A stretch of DNA of 62,939 nucleotides from Bacillus sp. FJAT-52991 (GCF_037201805.1 NZ_CP147406.1:1-62939); one strand, 5' to 3'. Numbered from the stretch's first letter, positions 52,068-60,532 are shown. Numbers and translations: made by a program. The notes: generated by a model from the sequence alone, not told the origin.

Positions 52068-53015
52068 ATGAGTTTTCTGCTTTTTTTTGATGAATCGAAT
52101 AAAATCGATCAACCAGACAAAAAGTTTTCATATTATGGAGCTTATGGTGGACATGCATCGGCTTTGGCAAGAACAACAAAAGAGGTCCTCAAAATATTCA
52201 AAGAGATAAATTCCAAGAGTGAATTACATTTTACTGAATACACCCACGACAAACATGTTAAAAAGTACTTTAAAGTGCTTAACCAAGTCATCAACGAAGA
52301 TATTTCTATTAATTTACTCATTGTTGATAATGAGGACGCTGCTAAAGTTGCTTCACAGATGAATATTAGCCTTACAGAATTGCGGAGCTTATTCTATGTG
52401 AAAATACCCGAACGGCTCTTTTACGGGATAACCAGAAACATTCAGGAAAACATTGATGTGAAAATAAAAGTGGATCACGATAACGGATACTTGGTGTTGG
52501 ACCTCTACACTAAGCTCCAAGAACAAATGAATGCTCATGCAGCTTATAGAAATAAAAAGTATAAAGTGAAACAAGCGAGACCCCAGGACTCCAAAAAATC
52601 GATCCCGCTCCAGATTATCGACACTTTCATTGGCATCGTTGTCTTCCTGATGGAAAAGTCCTATCTCGAAAATACAAATTCAACCAAAATAAAAAGCGAT
52701 CTCATCTATAGATTTTTAATTCACGATAAGAACATCGACAAATTCCAAGAGCAAATTAAGTTGTATCAATGGACAGGTAATGAAACCCTTAAAGAACTAA
52801 CTATAAGTAAGTACATATCCGAATTTTTAGTGTTTAAAACACAGTATGATATTCAAGAGCTGAAAAGGTTAAACGCTATTCTCACTACATATCCGAATAT
52901 GGATACAAAAACTTTAAGGGAACGAATGGAATATTCCAACACAATGAAAAATACTCTTCTTGGTTATAAAGACGAGCTTCTCGGATTAGGGAGAAACCAC
53001 TTTTTATTACGATGA
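52068..53015 (+). CDS. DUF3800 protein (RNase H-like fold predicted)
   Basis: It encodes 315 residues after GAAGGATG. It opens with the DUF3800 signature LLFFDESN (acidic pair at about 8-9), then SYYGAYGGHAS, a central KVDHDNGYLVLD and QIIDTFIGIVVFLMEKSYLE. DUF3800 proteins are predicted nucleases of unknown biological role. The gene forms a unit with the tandem RNA hairpins upstream and the terminator downstream. It is flanked by toxin-antitoxin genes, consistent with a defence or addiction role, which is inference. Confidence 0.8.
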   Translation: MSFLLFFDESNKIDQPDKKFSYYGAYGGHASALARTTKEVLKIFKEINSKSELHFTEYTHDKHVKKYFKVLNQVINEDISINLLIVDNEDAAKVASQMNISLTELRSLFYVKIPERLFYGITRNIQENIDVKIKVDHDNGYLVLDLYTKLQEQMNAHAAYRNKKYKVKQARPQDSKKSIPLQIIDTFIGIVVFLMEKSYLENTNSTKIKSDLIYRFLIHDKNIDKFQEQIKLYQWTGNETLKELTISKYISEFLVFKTQYDIQELKRLNAILTTYPNMDTKTLRERMEYSNTMKNTLLGYKDELLGLGRNHFLLR

Positions 53016-53053
53016 TAAAAAATGAAACGGTTGACTTGGTCACTTTTTACAGA

Positions 53054-53092
53054 ATGCCGCTGCAGCCAAAGACTTCAGTGGCATCTTTTTTA
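53054..53092 (+). terminator. Terminator of the DUF3800 unit
   Basis: ATGCCGCTG pairs with CAGTGGCAT (one G-T), followed by CTTTTTTTA. Confidence 0.85.
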
Positions 53093-53134
53093 TATTGCTG
53101 GCTCTACCAGGAGAATGAGGCCTGTCCCCACCCC

Positions 53135-53320
53135 TTATTTCCACTTCTTCTCCCTTACATACTCAATCACCGGAAAAAGGATCTGCTCCTCTACACTCTC
53201 AAAGTTTGGATCCCTTAATAAACGCTCACCGTCAAAATGGAAGACTTCAAGCAAATAGCTGATTCGAGGCTTGCTGTAGGATCGGATCTGGTCCTTCATG
53301 TTGTATGAAATCAAAGGAAA
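53135..53320 (-). pseudogene. C-terminal fragment of an unidentified protein
   Basis: The minus strand reads DQIRSYSKPRISYLLEVFHF, then DGERLLRDPNFESVEEQILF and PVIEYVREKKWK. The 5' side runs into a duplicated segment (53330..53500) and loses the frame. It is a truncated remnant. Confidence 0.4.
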
Positions 53321-53329
53321 CAATGGTTG

Positions 53330-53500
53330 TATTAGAGAGGAGAAAGACAAAGAAAAAACACGACTGTATGACGTGTGAAGTATTTTTGGGATGAAGCCCG
53401 CTATTTTTCTCTTCACTTAGCATATTTCCCATCAAATGTGGCCGCAGCTCCGTGCCAATAGGAACAAGCGGCTGATTCTTTTACTTGAATGGGTCGCAAT
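53330..53500. repeat. Direct repeat of 54360..54530
   Basis: It contains a diverged copy of the 3' end of the gene at 54436 (AGCATATTTCCCATCAAATG, GCCGCAGCTCCGTGCCAA) and of the bases beyond it (CTGTATGACGTGT). It is a partial duplication now disconnected from any gene start. Confidence 0.65.
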
Positions 53501-53536
53501 ACAAGGTTAAGGAGCAGAATAAAGGGACCGGAATGA

Positions 53537-53938
53537 CTAATCCCGATCCCCTTTTTGTACGTCCCATTGTTTCGATTCAGTTAATACTTTTTCAAGTTGT
53601 TCCGATTTTTTTAATCTTTTAAACCTTTTGGAAGCGATCTTAAAGACAAAGTCCCTACTCCTACGTTCAATCGTTAAAATATAAACGACTCTCAATACTT
53701 CCACTATTTCATTGGTTACTCGGAATACAATCCTAATTCCAGGCCCTCTCAATTTAATTTCCTTACACCCATGCAGCTTAGTATCTCTTTTATTCCCTAA
53801 TGTTTTTCCAACTTCATCAGCTCGATATTCAAGCTCATCAATGGCCTTATTGACTATGTCTATAACAGAACCGTCTAGTTTTTGATATTCTTTAAGAGCA
53901 TCCGGATCTAGACGAACATCGAATCTTGGCGTACTCAT
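53537..53938 (-). CDS. RelE/ParE-type toxin
   Basis: It encodes 133 residues; ATG 53938 overlaps the antitoxin stop in ATGA. The fold pattern is RelE/ParE: DVRLDPDALKEYQKLDGSVI, then DTKLHGCKEIKLRGPGIRIV and FRVTNEIVEVLRVVYILTIE, with the basic C-terminal extension RRSRDFVFKIASKRFKRL. RelE toxins cleave mRNA on the ribosome and ParE toxins poison gyrase; the sequence alone does not decide. It forms a plasmid addiction pair with the gene upstream. Confidence 0.82.
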   Translation of the reverse strand: MSTPRFDVRLDPDALKEYQKLDGSVIDIVNKAIDELEYRADEVGKTLGNKRDTKLHGCKEIKLRGPGIRIVFRVTNEIVEVLRVVYILTIERRSRDFVFKIASKRFKRLKKSEQLEKVLTESKQWDVQKGDRD

Positions 53939-54219
53939 TCGGACCGACGAACAGCTCTCCAAGAAACTGCTGCTGAAGGGTTGTCTTCCAGACGTTCAAT
54001 TCTTTGTTGAAGAACTCGTTCTTCCTCTTTTTCTTCTAATTCTTTTAATCGAGTGTACATTTCTTCATAATATTTATATTCCAATACCACTGTGTCCACT
54101 TCTCCATTATCGGTAATGAACTGAGGAAGCACTTTTGCTTTTTTTCTAATTGAACCGAATGTTTTTGCTGCAGTGGAGGCAGATACTAATTGATCCGCAT
54201 TAAATGTAGGTTTTTCCAT
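53935..54219 (-). CDS. Phd/YefM-type antitoxin
   Basis: The likely start is ATG 54219 or the in-frame GTG 54234 that is nine nt from AGGAGG. The N-terminal domain FNADQLVSASTAAKTFGSIR then VLPQFITDNGEVDTVVLEYK is the Phd/YefM DNA-binding fold. The acidic helical C-terminus (LKELEEKEEERVLQQRIERL) binds the toxin. The stop overlaps the toxin start. An inverted repeat upstream is the likely operator. Confidence 0.8.
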   Translation of the reverse strand: MEKPTFNADQLVSASTAAKTFGSIRKKAKVLPQFITDNGEVDTVVLEYKYYEEMYTRLKELEEKEEERVLQQRIERLEDNPSAAVSWRAVRRSE

Positions 54220-54274
54220 AAGTTTAGCACCCACTTTCTTCATCCTCCTTTTATTATATTCATTTCTCAATATT

Positions 54275-54312
54275 ATTATACGTATTATATAACCCATTAT
54301 AACACGTATAAT
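54275..54312. promoter_or_regulatory. Operator of the Phd/RelE pair
   Basis: ATTATACGT (54275..54283) and ACGTATAAT (54304..54312) are an inverted pair with 20 bp between. A further TACGTATTA follows outside. Suits autorepression by the antitoxin. Confidence 0.55.
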
Positions 54313-54435
54313 ATTACGTATTAATCATAAAATAAAATTTCTACTAGGGGTAGCGTTAGAAGGAGAAGGGTAAAGAAAAAACACGCCTGTATGACGTGTT
54401 AAGTGTGCTGGTGGGGAAGCCCGCTGTTTTTCTCT

Positions 54436-54729
54436 TTACTTAGCATATTTCCCATCAAATGTTGCCGCAGCTCCGTGCCAAGATGAACAAGCGTATGACT
54501 CTTTTACTTGAATCGACTTGCCATTGTTCGTAAACGTCATTCGGCAGTATGGATCATCATAGAGAGAGGAATCGGTATAGGCAGAATAGGTGGCTTTATT
54601 GCCTTTGATTTTGGCTGTTCCTTCAATCTCACCAACGTGTCCGTTCATGAAGACAGAAATATAAAAATTGAATTTATCGGCTGTTTCATTACTAATGGAA
54701 ACTGTGCCAAACTGTATTTTCAATCTCAT
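54436..54729 (-). CDS. Hypothetical protein, probably 5'-truncated exported protein
   Basis: It encodes 97 residues: GTVSISNETADKFNFYISVF, then GTAKIKGNKATYSAYTDSSL, and the Cys-containing end CRMTFTNNGKSIQVKESYAC followed by SSWHGAAATFDGKYAK. The C-terminal pattern resembles small exported beta-barrel proteins of Bacillus with a disulfide. No signal peptide or ribosome site is seen at the start, so the N-terminus is likely lost. A diverged copy of its 3' end lies at 53400..53500. Confidence 0.45.
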   Translation of the reverse strand: MRLKIQFGTVSISNETADKFNFYISVFMNGHVGEIEGTAKIKGNKATYSAYTDSSLYDDPYCRMTFTNNGKSIQVKESYACSSWHGAAATFDGKYAK

Positions 54730-54774
54730 TCCACTATTAAAAAAATTATATAAAAAGGTATAAACAGCTTGCCG

Positions 54775-54880
54775 TTAATTTGTATTTTGCAGCTTTCTCT
54801 GCTCATCATCCACTATTTCCTGCTCAAACTTTTCTCTTGTTCCTTGAGGATTACCGAAGATACTGCTCCATATAACACCG
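54775..54880 (-). pseudogene. Short C-terminal coding remnant
   Basis: The minus strand reads GVIWSSIFGNPQGTREKFEQ then EIVDDEQRKLQNTN and a stop. There is no start codon with a ribosome site. Upstream, ATAACACC and GGTGTTAT form a hairpin near 54870..54901. Confidence 0.35.
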
Positions 54881-54922
54881 TCATAAAATGGAATGGTGTT
54901 ATATCATTTAACTATTTTTTAA

Positions 54923-55108
54923 TTAACATCCACATTGTTCAATAGGTGGATTGGAAGACGTTAAAGGAGTAGTAGGAAAATTCATAGCCTTCCATGTAGC
55001 TATACCGCCACACAATTCTTTCACTTTATATCCATTCTCCAAAAGTATAATGGTAGCTTTTGCACCTGTATTGCACCATACATCCCAGCAATATAAAGAG
55101 AGTATCAT
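54923..55108 (-). pseudogene. Rhodanese-like domain, C-terminal fragment
   Basis: LYCWDVWCNTGAKATIILLE then NGYKVKELCGGIATWKAMNF is the C-terminal half of a rhodanese-type sulfurtransferase, including the active-site Cys of the YCWxxxC segment. The N-terminal half is absent and no ribosome site is seen. It is a remnant ending in an unusual CGC tail. Confidence 0.6.
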
Positions 55109-55345
55109 CGTCAGCTGATTTCATGCAAATCAAAAAGAAACCCGTGCTTCCATCCGTTCATTTATGGAGCACTTGGACACTTGCCCGGAGAAAGTTTTCC
55201 GGCGGATTGGCTCTTTAGCCATGTCAGAAAATTAAACGGGACTTATATAGTTTAGCGTTTACAAAAGTCTATTTAAATATCATTTATTTTGATAGAATGG
55301 AAATATTATCATGATACGAAGGGTAAACAAAAGGAGAGAATGTGA

Positions 55346-55882
55346 TTGCAAAGTCAAACAAAAAAACTAGCATGTGGACACGATGTTCCTAGGGAGTTTG
55401 ATCCAGAACAAGTCGAAGTAATTGGCAGAGTAATCGATCTAGTTAAACTTGATCCAATAAGCTATGAGGCAGAAATAACAGAATTATACTCTGGCATGGA
55501 ACTATATTATTATTATGAAGAAAAAACCTTTCAATATATCAGTGATGGTACTCCACCAAAAGCACAATTTAAAAATTTGTGTGAATCTTGTTTAATAGAG
55601 TCTTTAAAAAAGGAAGACCCCCATTATGGAGATGGAGTTTATTTTACACAACATAGTTGCTTGTTTGATCAAAACACGCACTCAGAAGTTGTACAAAGTC
55701 ATGGGATTCCTTATAGGCCGCACCGTGCTACTTATACTTGCATGGATGAAAGTGTGTTTAGAAAAATATATAAAACTGGCGGAGTGATTCGGTCATCTAA
55801 ACACCGAATCGAAGACATTAATAACACAAAAATGGTGAGTATAGAAGAAGGCGTTGTATTTCCACTTTGCTTAGGTTGGTAA
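55346..55882 (+). CDS. Hypothetical protein, partner of the metallopeptidase gene
   Basis: It encodes 178 residues; the start is TTG 55346, seven nt after AGGAGAG. It has Cys/His pairs that could bind metal: ACGHDVPREF near the start, and NLCESCLIESL in the middle. The rest (VYFTQHSCLFDQNTHSEVVQ) is not in a family known to the annotator. It ends seven bases before the next gene, so the two are one operon. The following protein is an ImmA-type peptidase. Confidence 0.6.
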   Translation: MQSQTKKLACGHDVPREFDPEQVEVIGRVIDLVKLDPISYEAEITELYSGMELYYYYEEKTFQYISDGTPPKAQFKNLCESCLIESLKKEDPHYGDGVYFTQHSCLFDQNTHSEVVQSHGIPYRPHRATYTCMDESVFRKIYKTGGVIRSSKHRIEDINNTKMVSIEEGVVFPLCLGW

Positions 55883-55889
55883 GAAAGAG

Positions 55890-57647
55890 ATGGTGAATAT
55901 GGATACAAGAGGAAAGAAAATTATTGATTCTTTTTTTGAAGGAAAATACACATTAGAAAATCTTTGCGAACACACTTATACATATTATGGAATCATCCCT
56001 TTTGCTAGCTGGTTTTCTAGAGAAAAACGCTCAGAACTTTATCAATCAGCATTGTGGAAGCTTTTCGACTCACAAAACAAAGAATGCATTTCCATCGGTG
56101 CATTTTTATTATTGGCGGAAAAAGCAGAAGGACAGCCATCTGTACCAATTGAATTTGCTCAACGTGCGTTAAATGTTTGGTCTGAGAGAAAATTTGAAGA
56201 TGATAAAGTGTTAGCATATGTTTTTAACCGTTTTCCTAATAATCGTAACGAATGGATAGACATATTAAAACGTCATAATCGGTTTGAGGGAGAGATAGAG
56301 TCAAAATGGGGTGTTTCATCTTTGGAAACCATATTACATCTTTGTTCAGTTATGATGGAAGGAGAACGTAGATGTAAGATGGAGCAGATAGATCGCTTTT
56401 TGCCGTCTCAGTTAGATCAAAAATTGCATCTATTTACTAAACAGATCATTGGTTTAGTAAATAATAAAGAGGATATCAGCAACCATTTTGTAGATGAGTT
56501 GTTAATAGCAGTTTCAAATCATAATTTGAAACTATCTACTCGAATGTTGACTTTTCAACTTTTAACAATGAAGAAGATGATAGAACGGATCGGTGCTTCT
56601 CGTATTGCTCAAGCTTTTTTTAAGACTTCTATAAATACACCGTCTCCGTTGGGGACTCTGTTATATAATGTAGCACGGAAGATGGATGGTTCTGAATCAA
56701 ACAAGATCATGCCTTTAAAGATTGTGGCACGATCTAACCGCTATATGAATGATGATTATAGCCAAATTAAACCGCAAGTATGGCAAGAAATTATTCATGC
56801 TTTTCATACTGAGATTAAAAGCACCCATAGTGTAAAAGATCTTCAATATTCAAGGGATTTTACCAATGATAGGATTGTTAAAGATTTATTACATAAAACA
56901 AAAATGACACCTCCTCTTGATCTATTTGAAATGTGTAGACGATTAAATATATTGGTGAAACTAGCAGAGTTACCTTCCAATATTGAGGCTTTTATAATTA
57001 AAAGTGAACTAGCTGATAAAGGAATGATTGTATTAAATAAGCATTCTAAAAGCATCCGCCGACAAAAATTTACTTTGGCGCACGAGATTGGACATTTCTT
57101 AAAGCATTCTTTCCCAGATGGAACCCATGTGTTAGTAGATGAACAGGTGGAATTGTCGGTTCATAAATCAAGTAAAGGAACTCAATATGTTAACCTTGAA
57201 TGGGAAAAGGAAGCTAACGACTTCGCTCATTGCTTATTATTACCTTCTGGTTCCAGTGAAGAAAAACAATTGAAAGAAATTCAATCTCCTTTTATAGATA
57301 AGGTATCTTTATTTTCCGATAAATGGGAAGTTTCGATGAGTGTATTGGCATCAAGAATTGTATCTATTACAGAAATAGAAATAATGCTTATAATATCTGA
57401 AAATGGTGAGATTATATTCTCCCAAACTTCACCGTATTGGGAGGAAGGGAAAATAAATTTGTATGGAAACAGTATTCCTGATGATTCGCTTACCTATGAA
57501 TTTATCCACTATGACAGCTACAGTTATTCAAAAGAACCTAATAAAACCAATTCAAGCATTTGGTATGAACAAGAAAAGGATATCGATCTAACTGAAGAAG
57601 TATTTGCCACTGGTTATGGACAAGTATATACCTTTTTATATAAATAA
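55890..57647 (+). CDS. Large protein with C-terminal ImmA/IrrE-type metallopeptidase domain
   Basis: It encodes 585 residues from ATG 55890 or the in-frame ATG 55899. The N-terminal 330 residues are helical and unassigned. The C-terminal domain has KFTLAHEIGHFLKHSFPDG (HExxH at about 400) and WEKEANDFAHCLLLPSG with the third zinc ligand, as in COG2856. Most ImmA proteins are half this size, so the long N-terminal domain is a fusion. It forms an operon with the Cys-rich gene upstream. Function is unknown; regulation by proteolysis in a defence or stress module is a guess. Confidence 0.65.
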   Translation: MVNMDTRGKKIIDSFFEGKYTLENLCEHTYTYYGIIPFASWFSREKRSELYQSALWKLFDSQNKECISIGAFLLLAEKAEGQPSVPIEFAQRALNVWSERKFEDDKVLAYVFNRFPNNRNEWIDILKRHNRFEGEIESKWGVSSLETILHLCSVMMEGERRCKMEQIDRFLPSQLDQKLHLFTKQIIGLVNNKEDISNHFVDELLIAVSNHNLKLSTRMLTFQLLTMKKMIERIGASRIAQAFFKTSINTPSPLGTLLYNVARKMDGSESNKIMPLKIVARSNRYMNDDYSQIKPQVWQEIIHAFHTEIKSTHSVKDLQYSRDFTNDRIVKDLLHKTKMTPPLDLFEMCRRLNILVKLAELPSNIEAFIIKSELADKGMIVLNKHSKSIRRQKFTLAHEIGHFLKHSFPDGTHVLVDEQVELSVHKSSKGTQYVNLEWEKEANDFAHCLLLPSGSSEEKQLKEIQSPFIDKVSLFSDKWEVSMSVLASRIVSITEIEIMLIISENGEIIFSQTSPYWEEGKINLYGNSIPDDSLTYEFIHYDSYSYSKEPNKTNSSIWYEQEKDIDLTEEVFATGYGQVYTFLYK

Positions 57648-57862
57648 GCGGTACTCACCAGAATTCTTAATTGCTGAGAACAAAAGTTGCCGCTTTAGAT
57701 TTATTACTATTTTTTGGAGTTGTTCTCCAAAAAGAAGGCATTCTAGAATTGATCAAATTTGAAGTGTTTAAATCAGAACGTTTTTAAACACATTATCTTG
57801 TTCGTGGGGAGAGCAACAGTTGCTTTCCCCTGCTATAAGAGCTCTGGAGAAAAGGCTCCTCT
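57648..57862. other. Intergenic region, no gene seen
   Basis: Convergent 3' ends meet here. TTTGGAG-TTGTT-CTCCAAA (about 57714..57732) is a small perfect hairpin that could terminate transcription. Confidence 0.4.
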
Positions 57863-58141
57863 TCACTGCTCTTTCAAATACTTCTCCAACGCCTCTTCAA
57901 TCAAAATATAAATGTTCTTCTCCTGAATCAATGACTGCAATTTCAGTTCTTTGTGCAGATCGGTACGCAAATCGAAGGATACGCGTTTTCTTTCCACTTT
58001 AGTTCCTTCCTTTCTTGTTATCTTCTTTTCTTCGTTCGAATCAACGTTGTTTTCTTCGCCTATTGTTTCGGCCAGCGCCTGCGTTGGCGTGATCACTTTT
58101 TGCTGGCGTTTCATATTTTTGATGTCATTGACTTTGGACAC
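57863..58141 (-). CDS. parB: RHH-type partition partner of ParA (ParB/ParG-like)
   Basis: It encodes 92 residues, overlapping the parA end by 17 bases. The flexible N-terminus (KNMKRQQKVITPTQALAETI) is followed by a ribbon-helix-helix domain: ERKRVSFDLRTDLHKELKLQ then SLIQEKNIYILIEEALEKYL. A small RHH protein downstream of parA is the type Ib partition arrangement, where the RHH dimer binds centromere repeats. One copy of the CAACGTTG motif lies inside this gene (58035..58057). Confidence 0.75.
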   Translation of the reverse strand: MSKVNDIKNMKRQQKVITPTQALAETIGEENNVDSNEEKKITRKEGTKVERKRVSFDLRTDLHKELKLQSLIQEKNIYILIEEALEKYLKEQ

Positions 58142-58922
58142 GCTGGATCAGCTCCTCATAAAAGTTTTTGTATTGATCTAAAGCTTGTTTTAGTTCGGCG
58201 TTGTCAGTGAATCCGTAGAGAGCGAGCCTTCCGACAGGCGCTTTTCTCGTAATCACCGTGGCAAATACAAGATCCGGATAGTCTTCTGCAATGATTTCGT
58301 TAAACGCTTTGGCATCGCTGCGTCTGACGTCGTTCATCGTGCGAAGAATTCCGATTACTTGTGTATTTCTGTTTCCAAGCTCTTTGGCACCGTTCACCGA
58401 ATCCATGAAGTTTGGAATCGCAGAATAGCACCAGTTGGAACATTCATACATAACCACAACATAGTCACTGGCCACTAACGCATTCGTCGTTTGTTCGGAC
58501 AAGCTTGGCGGCGTATCGAGCACGATAAAATCGTATTCTTCGCGGACTTGGTCCAACAGCTTGTCTAAAATCATACTTGGGTTTCCTTTAAACGGAACTG
58601 CTTCACCTTGATATGTTTTTCCGGTGTAGATCCATCTCGGCAACGTGGCCAAAAAGTTATTGGCTGGAAGCAAATCTAAGTTTTCCGTGACTGGAACGAT
58701 GTATTTTTTTGCATCGTTTTCCTGTATGGCCTCCAGAATTGATTTTCCCATGAATTCATTCGATGGCTGTTCACTGAGAAGTTCCGTAAGATTGCCTTGG
58801 GAGTCCATATCGATGGCGAGCACGCGGTAGCCATTTTCCTTCAGCAAATAAGCCAAGATGCCGGTCGTCGTAGACTTACCGCAGCCGCCTTTTTGGATGC
58901 CCATTGTCATAGTAATTGCCAA
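58125..58922 (-). CDS. parA: ParA partition ATPase
   Basis: It encodes 265 residues; TTG 58922 lies six nt after GGAAGGTG, preferred over the longer frame. The deviant Walker A is QKGGCGKSTTTGILAYLL, Walker B region YDFIVLDTPPSLSEQT, and AIDMDSQGNLTELL is the ParA switch I. There is no N-terminal HTH, as in type Ib ParA. It drives segregation of the plasmid with the RHH protein downstream. The sequence immediately upstream carries a CAACGTTG-centred motif found elsewhere on the plasmid. Confidence 0.93.
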   Translation of the reverse strand: MAITMTMGIQKGGCGKSTTTGILAYLLKENGYRVLAIDMDSQGNLTELLSEQPSNEFMGKSILEAIQENDAKKYIVPVTENLDLLPANNFLATLPRWIYTGKTYQGEAVPFKGNPSMILDKLLDQVREEYDFIVLDTPPSLSEQTTNALVASDYVVVMYECSNWCYSAIPNFMDSVNGAKELGNRNTQVIGILRTMNDVRRSDAKAFNEIIAEDYPDLVFATVITRKAPVGRLALYGFTDNAELKQALDQYKNFYEELIQRVQSQ

Positions 58923-58937
58923 TCTTCGCACCTTCCT

Positions 58938-58960
58938 TTCTTCCAACGTTGTTTTCTTCT
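58938..58960. repeat. Candidate centromere motif upstream of parA
   Basis: TTCCAACGTTGTTTTCTTCT; the reverse complement occurs exactly at 19906..19928, and related motifs at 5337, 5577, 12477, 58035 and 62320. It overlaps the start region of parA, where RHH proteins of type Ib systems bind. Confidence 0.55.
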
Positions 58961-59209
58961 TTTATTCGTTTTCTATTTTATCATAAAAATCCCTTCTGCT
59001 GATAGACCGTTTTTGCTCTTTTAGCTTCTTATCCTAGATTAACAGACACTTTGTACTCATTTTTTGCTTAAAAGATGCCTTTTTAAGCCCTTTGAAATGG
59101 AGAAGACTAGTAGATTATTTCCAATAAAAAGGCTATTCTTACTATATAAAATCATTTTTTCAGCTTGAGAAGGCCCTCTGTGAAAGATGAATTTAAAGGA
59201 GATGAACTC

Positions 59210-59722
59210 ATGGAATGGAAACATGTAAAGCAATTCATAGCAACCGGACAAGCATTTATCCCAGTGAATACGGAAGGAAGCGGCAGAGATTGTGTACAGC
59301 TGTTCTTTAAAGACGGAACAACGGAAATCATTGATATCAGCTGCCATTCTTTCTTAAAAAAGCTCTTGATCTTTTTTGGCACAAGTGTCGCCGCCAATCG
59401 CGACCGCTACGGCCCGCTCATTTGCAAAAAGCAGCTTGTGCCGATCGCGCTATCTTACGGTTTTACCTTGATCCCTTACATAGTGAGAGACTCGATCGGC
59501 CGTCAGTCGCGGTATGGCTGGGTCATCGCTAAAGAGATCACCAGTCTTCAGACACAATCATCCTGCAAAACAGCTATTGAATTAGCCAATCACGAAATCT
59601 CTGTTCATCACTCCCAAAAATTCTGCTTAGATCAAATCAAAAATGCCAAACTGATTGACCTTTACTACAGCGAAATTCATGAACCCCACAGAAAACACTG
59701 GCCCGTCAGCGGTATTTTATAA
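59210..59722 (+). CDS. comK: ComK-like competence transcription factor
   Basis: It encodes 170 residues from ATG 59210, eight nt after AAAGGAG. The ComK pattern is present: DISCHSFLKKLLIFFGTSVA then ANRDRYGPLICKKQLVPIAL and LSYGFTLIPYIVRDS followed by RQSRYGWVIAKEI. In Bacillus, ComK switches on the DNA-uptake genes. A plasmid copy together with comQXPA on the same plasmid is notable. It stands alone, with GC content slightly above that of the lanthipeptide region. Confidence 0.75.
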   Translation: MEWKHVKQFIATGQAFIPVNTEGSGRDCVQLFFKDGTTEIIDISCHSFLKKLLIFFGTSVAANRDRYGPLICKKQLVPIALSYGFTLIPYIVRDSIGRQSRYGWVIAKEITSLQTQSSCKTAIELANHEISVHHSQKFCLDQIKNAKLIDLYYSEIHEPHRKHWPVSGIL

Positions 59723-59879
59723 AATTGAGCATTCTCCGCCTGAAGGATCCGGATTTTTCCCTTATATGTTCAAAATAAACACCCAGGACAGCCCATTTGG
59801 CTGTCCTTTCCGCTGTAAACCCTTTTGATCGCCTTGCTTTGCCCTTGCTATATTGGAAAAAAAGAAGGGAGGAATCATC

Positions 59880-60104
59880 ATGGCTGTGATCGAAACACCG
59901 GAAAGCAAAGCGTTAATTGTTGAAATTTTTGAAGGAATGGACACCAAAGGAAAAGAGATCATCAAGAAGCACACATTCCGCAATGTCGCATTAGGAGCCA
60001 GTGCAGACAGTGTGCACAGTGCCGCTGAAGCTTTAACATCTCTATACATGGGTGCCATGAACACGATCAACGTTGTGAATACAAACGAATTAACCAAAAA
60101 CTAA
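59880..60104 (+). CDS. DUF1659 family protein
   Basis: It encodes 74 residues from ATG 59880 after GGGAGGAATCATC. AVIETPESKALIVEIFEGMD then TKGKEIIKKHTFRNVALGAS is characteristic of DUF1659. It is the first of three small genes (DUF1659, DUF2922, YvrJ) that often occur together in Bacillus. The family function is unknown. Confidence 0.75.
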   Translation: MAVIETPESKALIVEIFEGMDTKGKEIIKKHTFRNVALGASADSVHSAAEALTSLYMGAMNTINVVNTNELTKN

Positions 60105-60123
60105 ATGAAGGAGGGGAAAACAG

Positions 60124-60339
60124 ATGAGCAAAGTGCTAGAGCTTTATTTTACTTCTGAAATGGGCAGCACCGAGAAGCTGACGGTCCGAAACCCGAAAGA
60201 CTCTCTTGATCCGGCAGCCATTAAAGCGGCGATGGAGCAAATTGTGGCAGCGAATATCTTCGCTACAAAAACCGGTGCATTAACCGGCGTGAAAAGCGCC
60301 CGCTATGTCGACCGAAGCACGACGGATATTGAGCTGTAA
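60124..60339 (+). CDS. DUF2922 family protein
   Basis: It encodes 71 residues after GGAGGGG. VLELYFTSEMGSTEKLTVRN then DPAAIKAAMEQIVAANIF and SARYVDRSTTDIEL fit DUF2922. It follows the DUF1659 gene by 19 bp and ends at a strong terminator. Function unknown. Confidence 0.78.
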   Translation: MSKVLELYFTSEMGSTEKLTVRNPKDSLDPAAIKAAMEQIVAANIFATKTGALTGVKSARYVDRSTTDIEL

Positions 60340-60346
60340 ACAAAGG

Positions 60347-60377
60347 ACGGAAGGCGATGAGGAGGCCTTCCGTTTTT
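60347..60377 (+). terminator. Terminator
   Basis: ACGGAAGGC and GCCTTCCGT with loop GATGAGGAG, then TTTTT. Confidence 0.88.
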
Positions 60378-60400
60378 CTTAAACGAAAGGGGTGAAACAA

Positions 60401-60532
60401 ATGGATTGGATCAACTTAATCAGTGAAGTCGGATTTCCGATCTTGATTACTTTGTATCTGTTGCATCGGATGGAAGCGAAAATTGATCAGCTTACTCAAT
60501 CCATTAAGGACCTTGCCGTGTCATTGAAGTAA
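60401..60532 (+). CDS. yvrJ: YvrJ-family small membrane protein
   Basis: It encodes 43 residues after AAAGGGGTG. MDWINLISEVGFPILITLYL then LHRMEAKIDQLTQSIKDLAV is a single helix plus amphipathic tail, the YvrJ pattern. The size and layout resemble small holin-like proteins, and the next gene is a peptidoglycan peptidase. A terminator-like hairpin separates them. Confidence 0.72.
   Translation: MDWINLISEVGFPILITLYLLHRMEAKIDQLTQSIKDLAVSLK

Noticed and set aside
59762..60097. Minus-strand 111-codon frame
   Set aside because: It is antisense to the well-supported DUF1659 gene.
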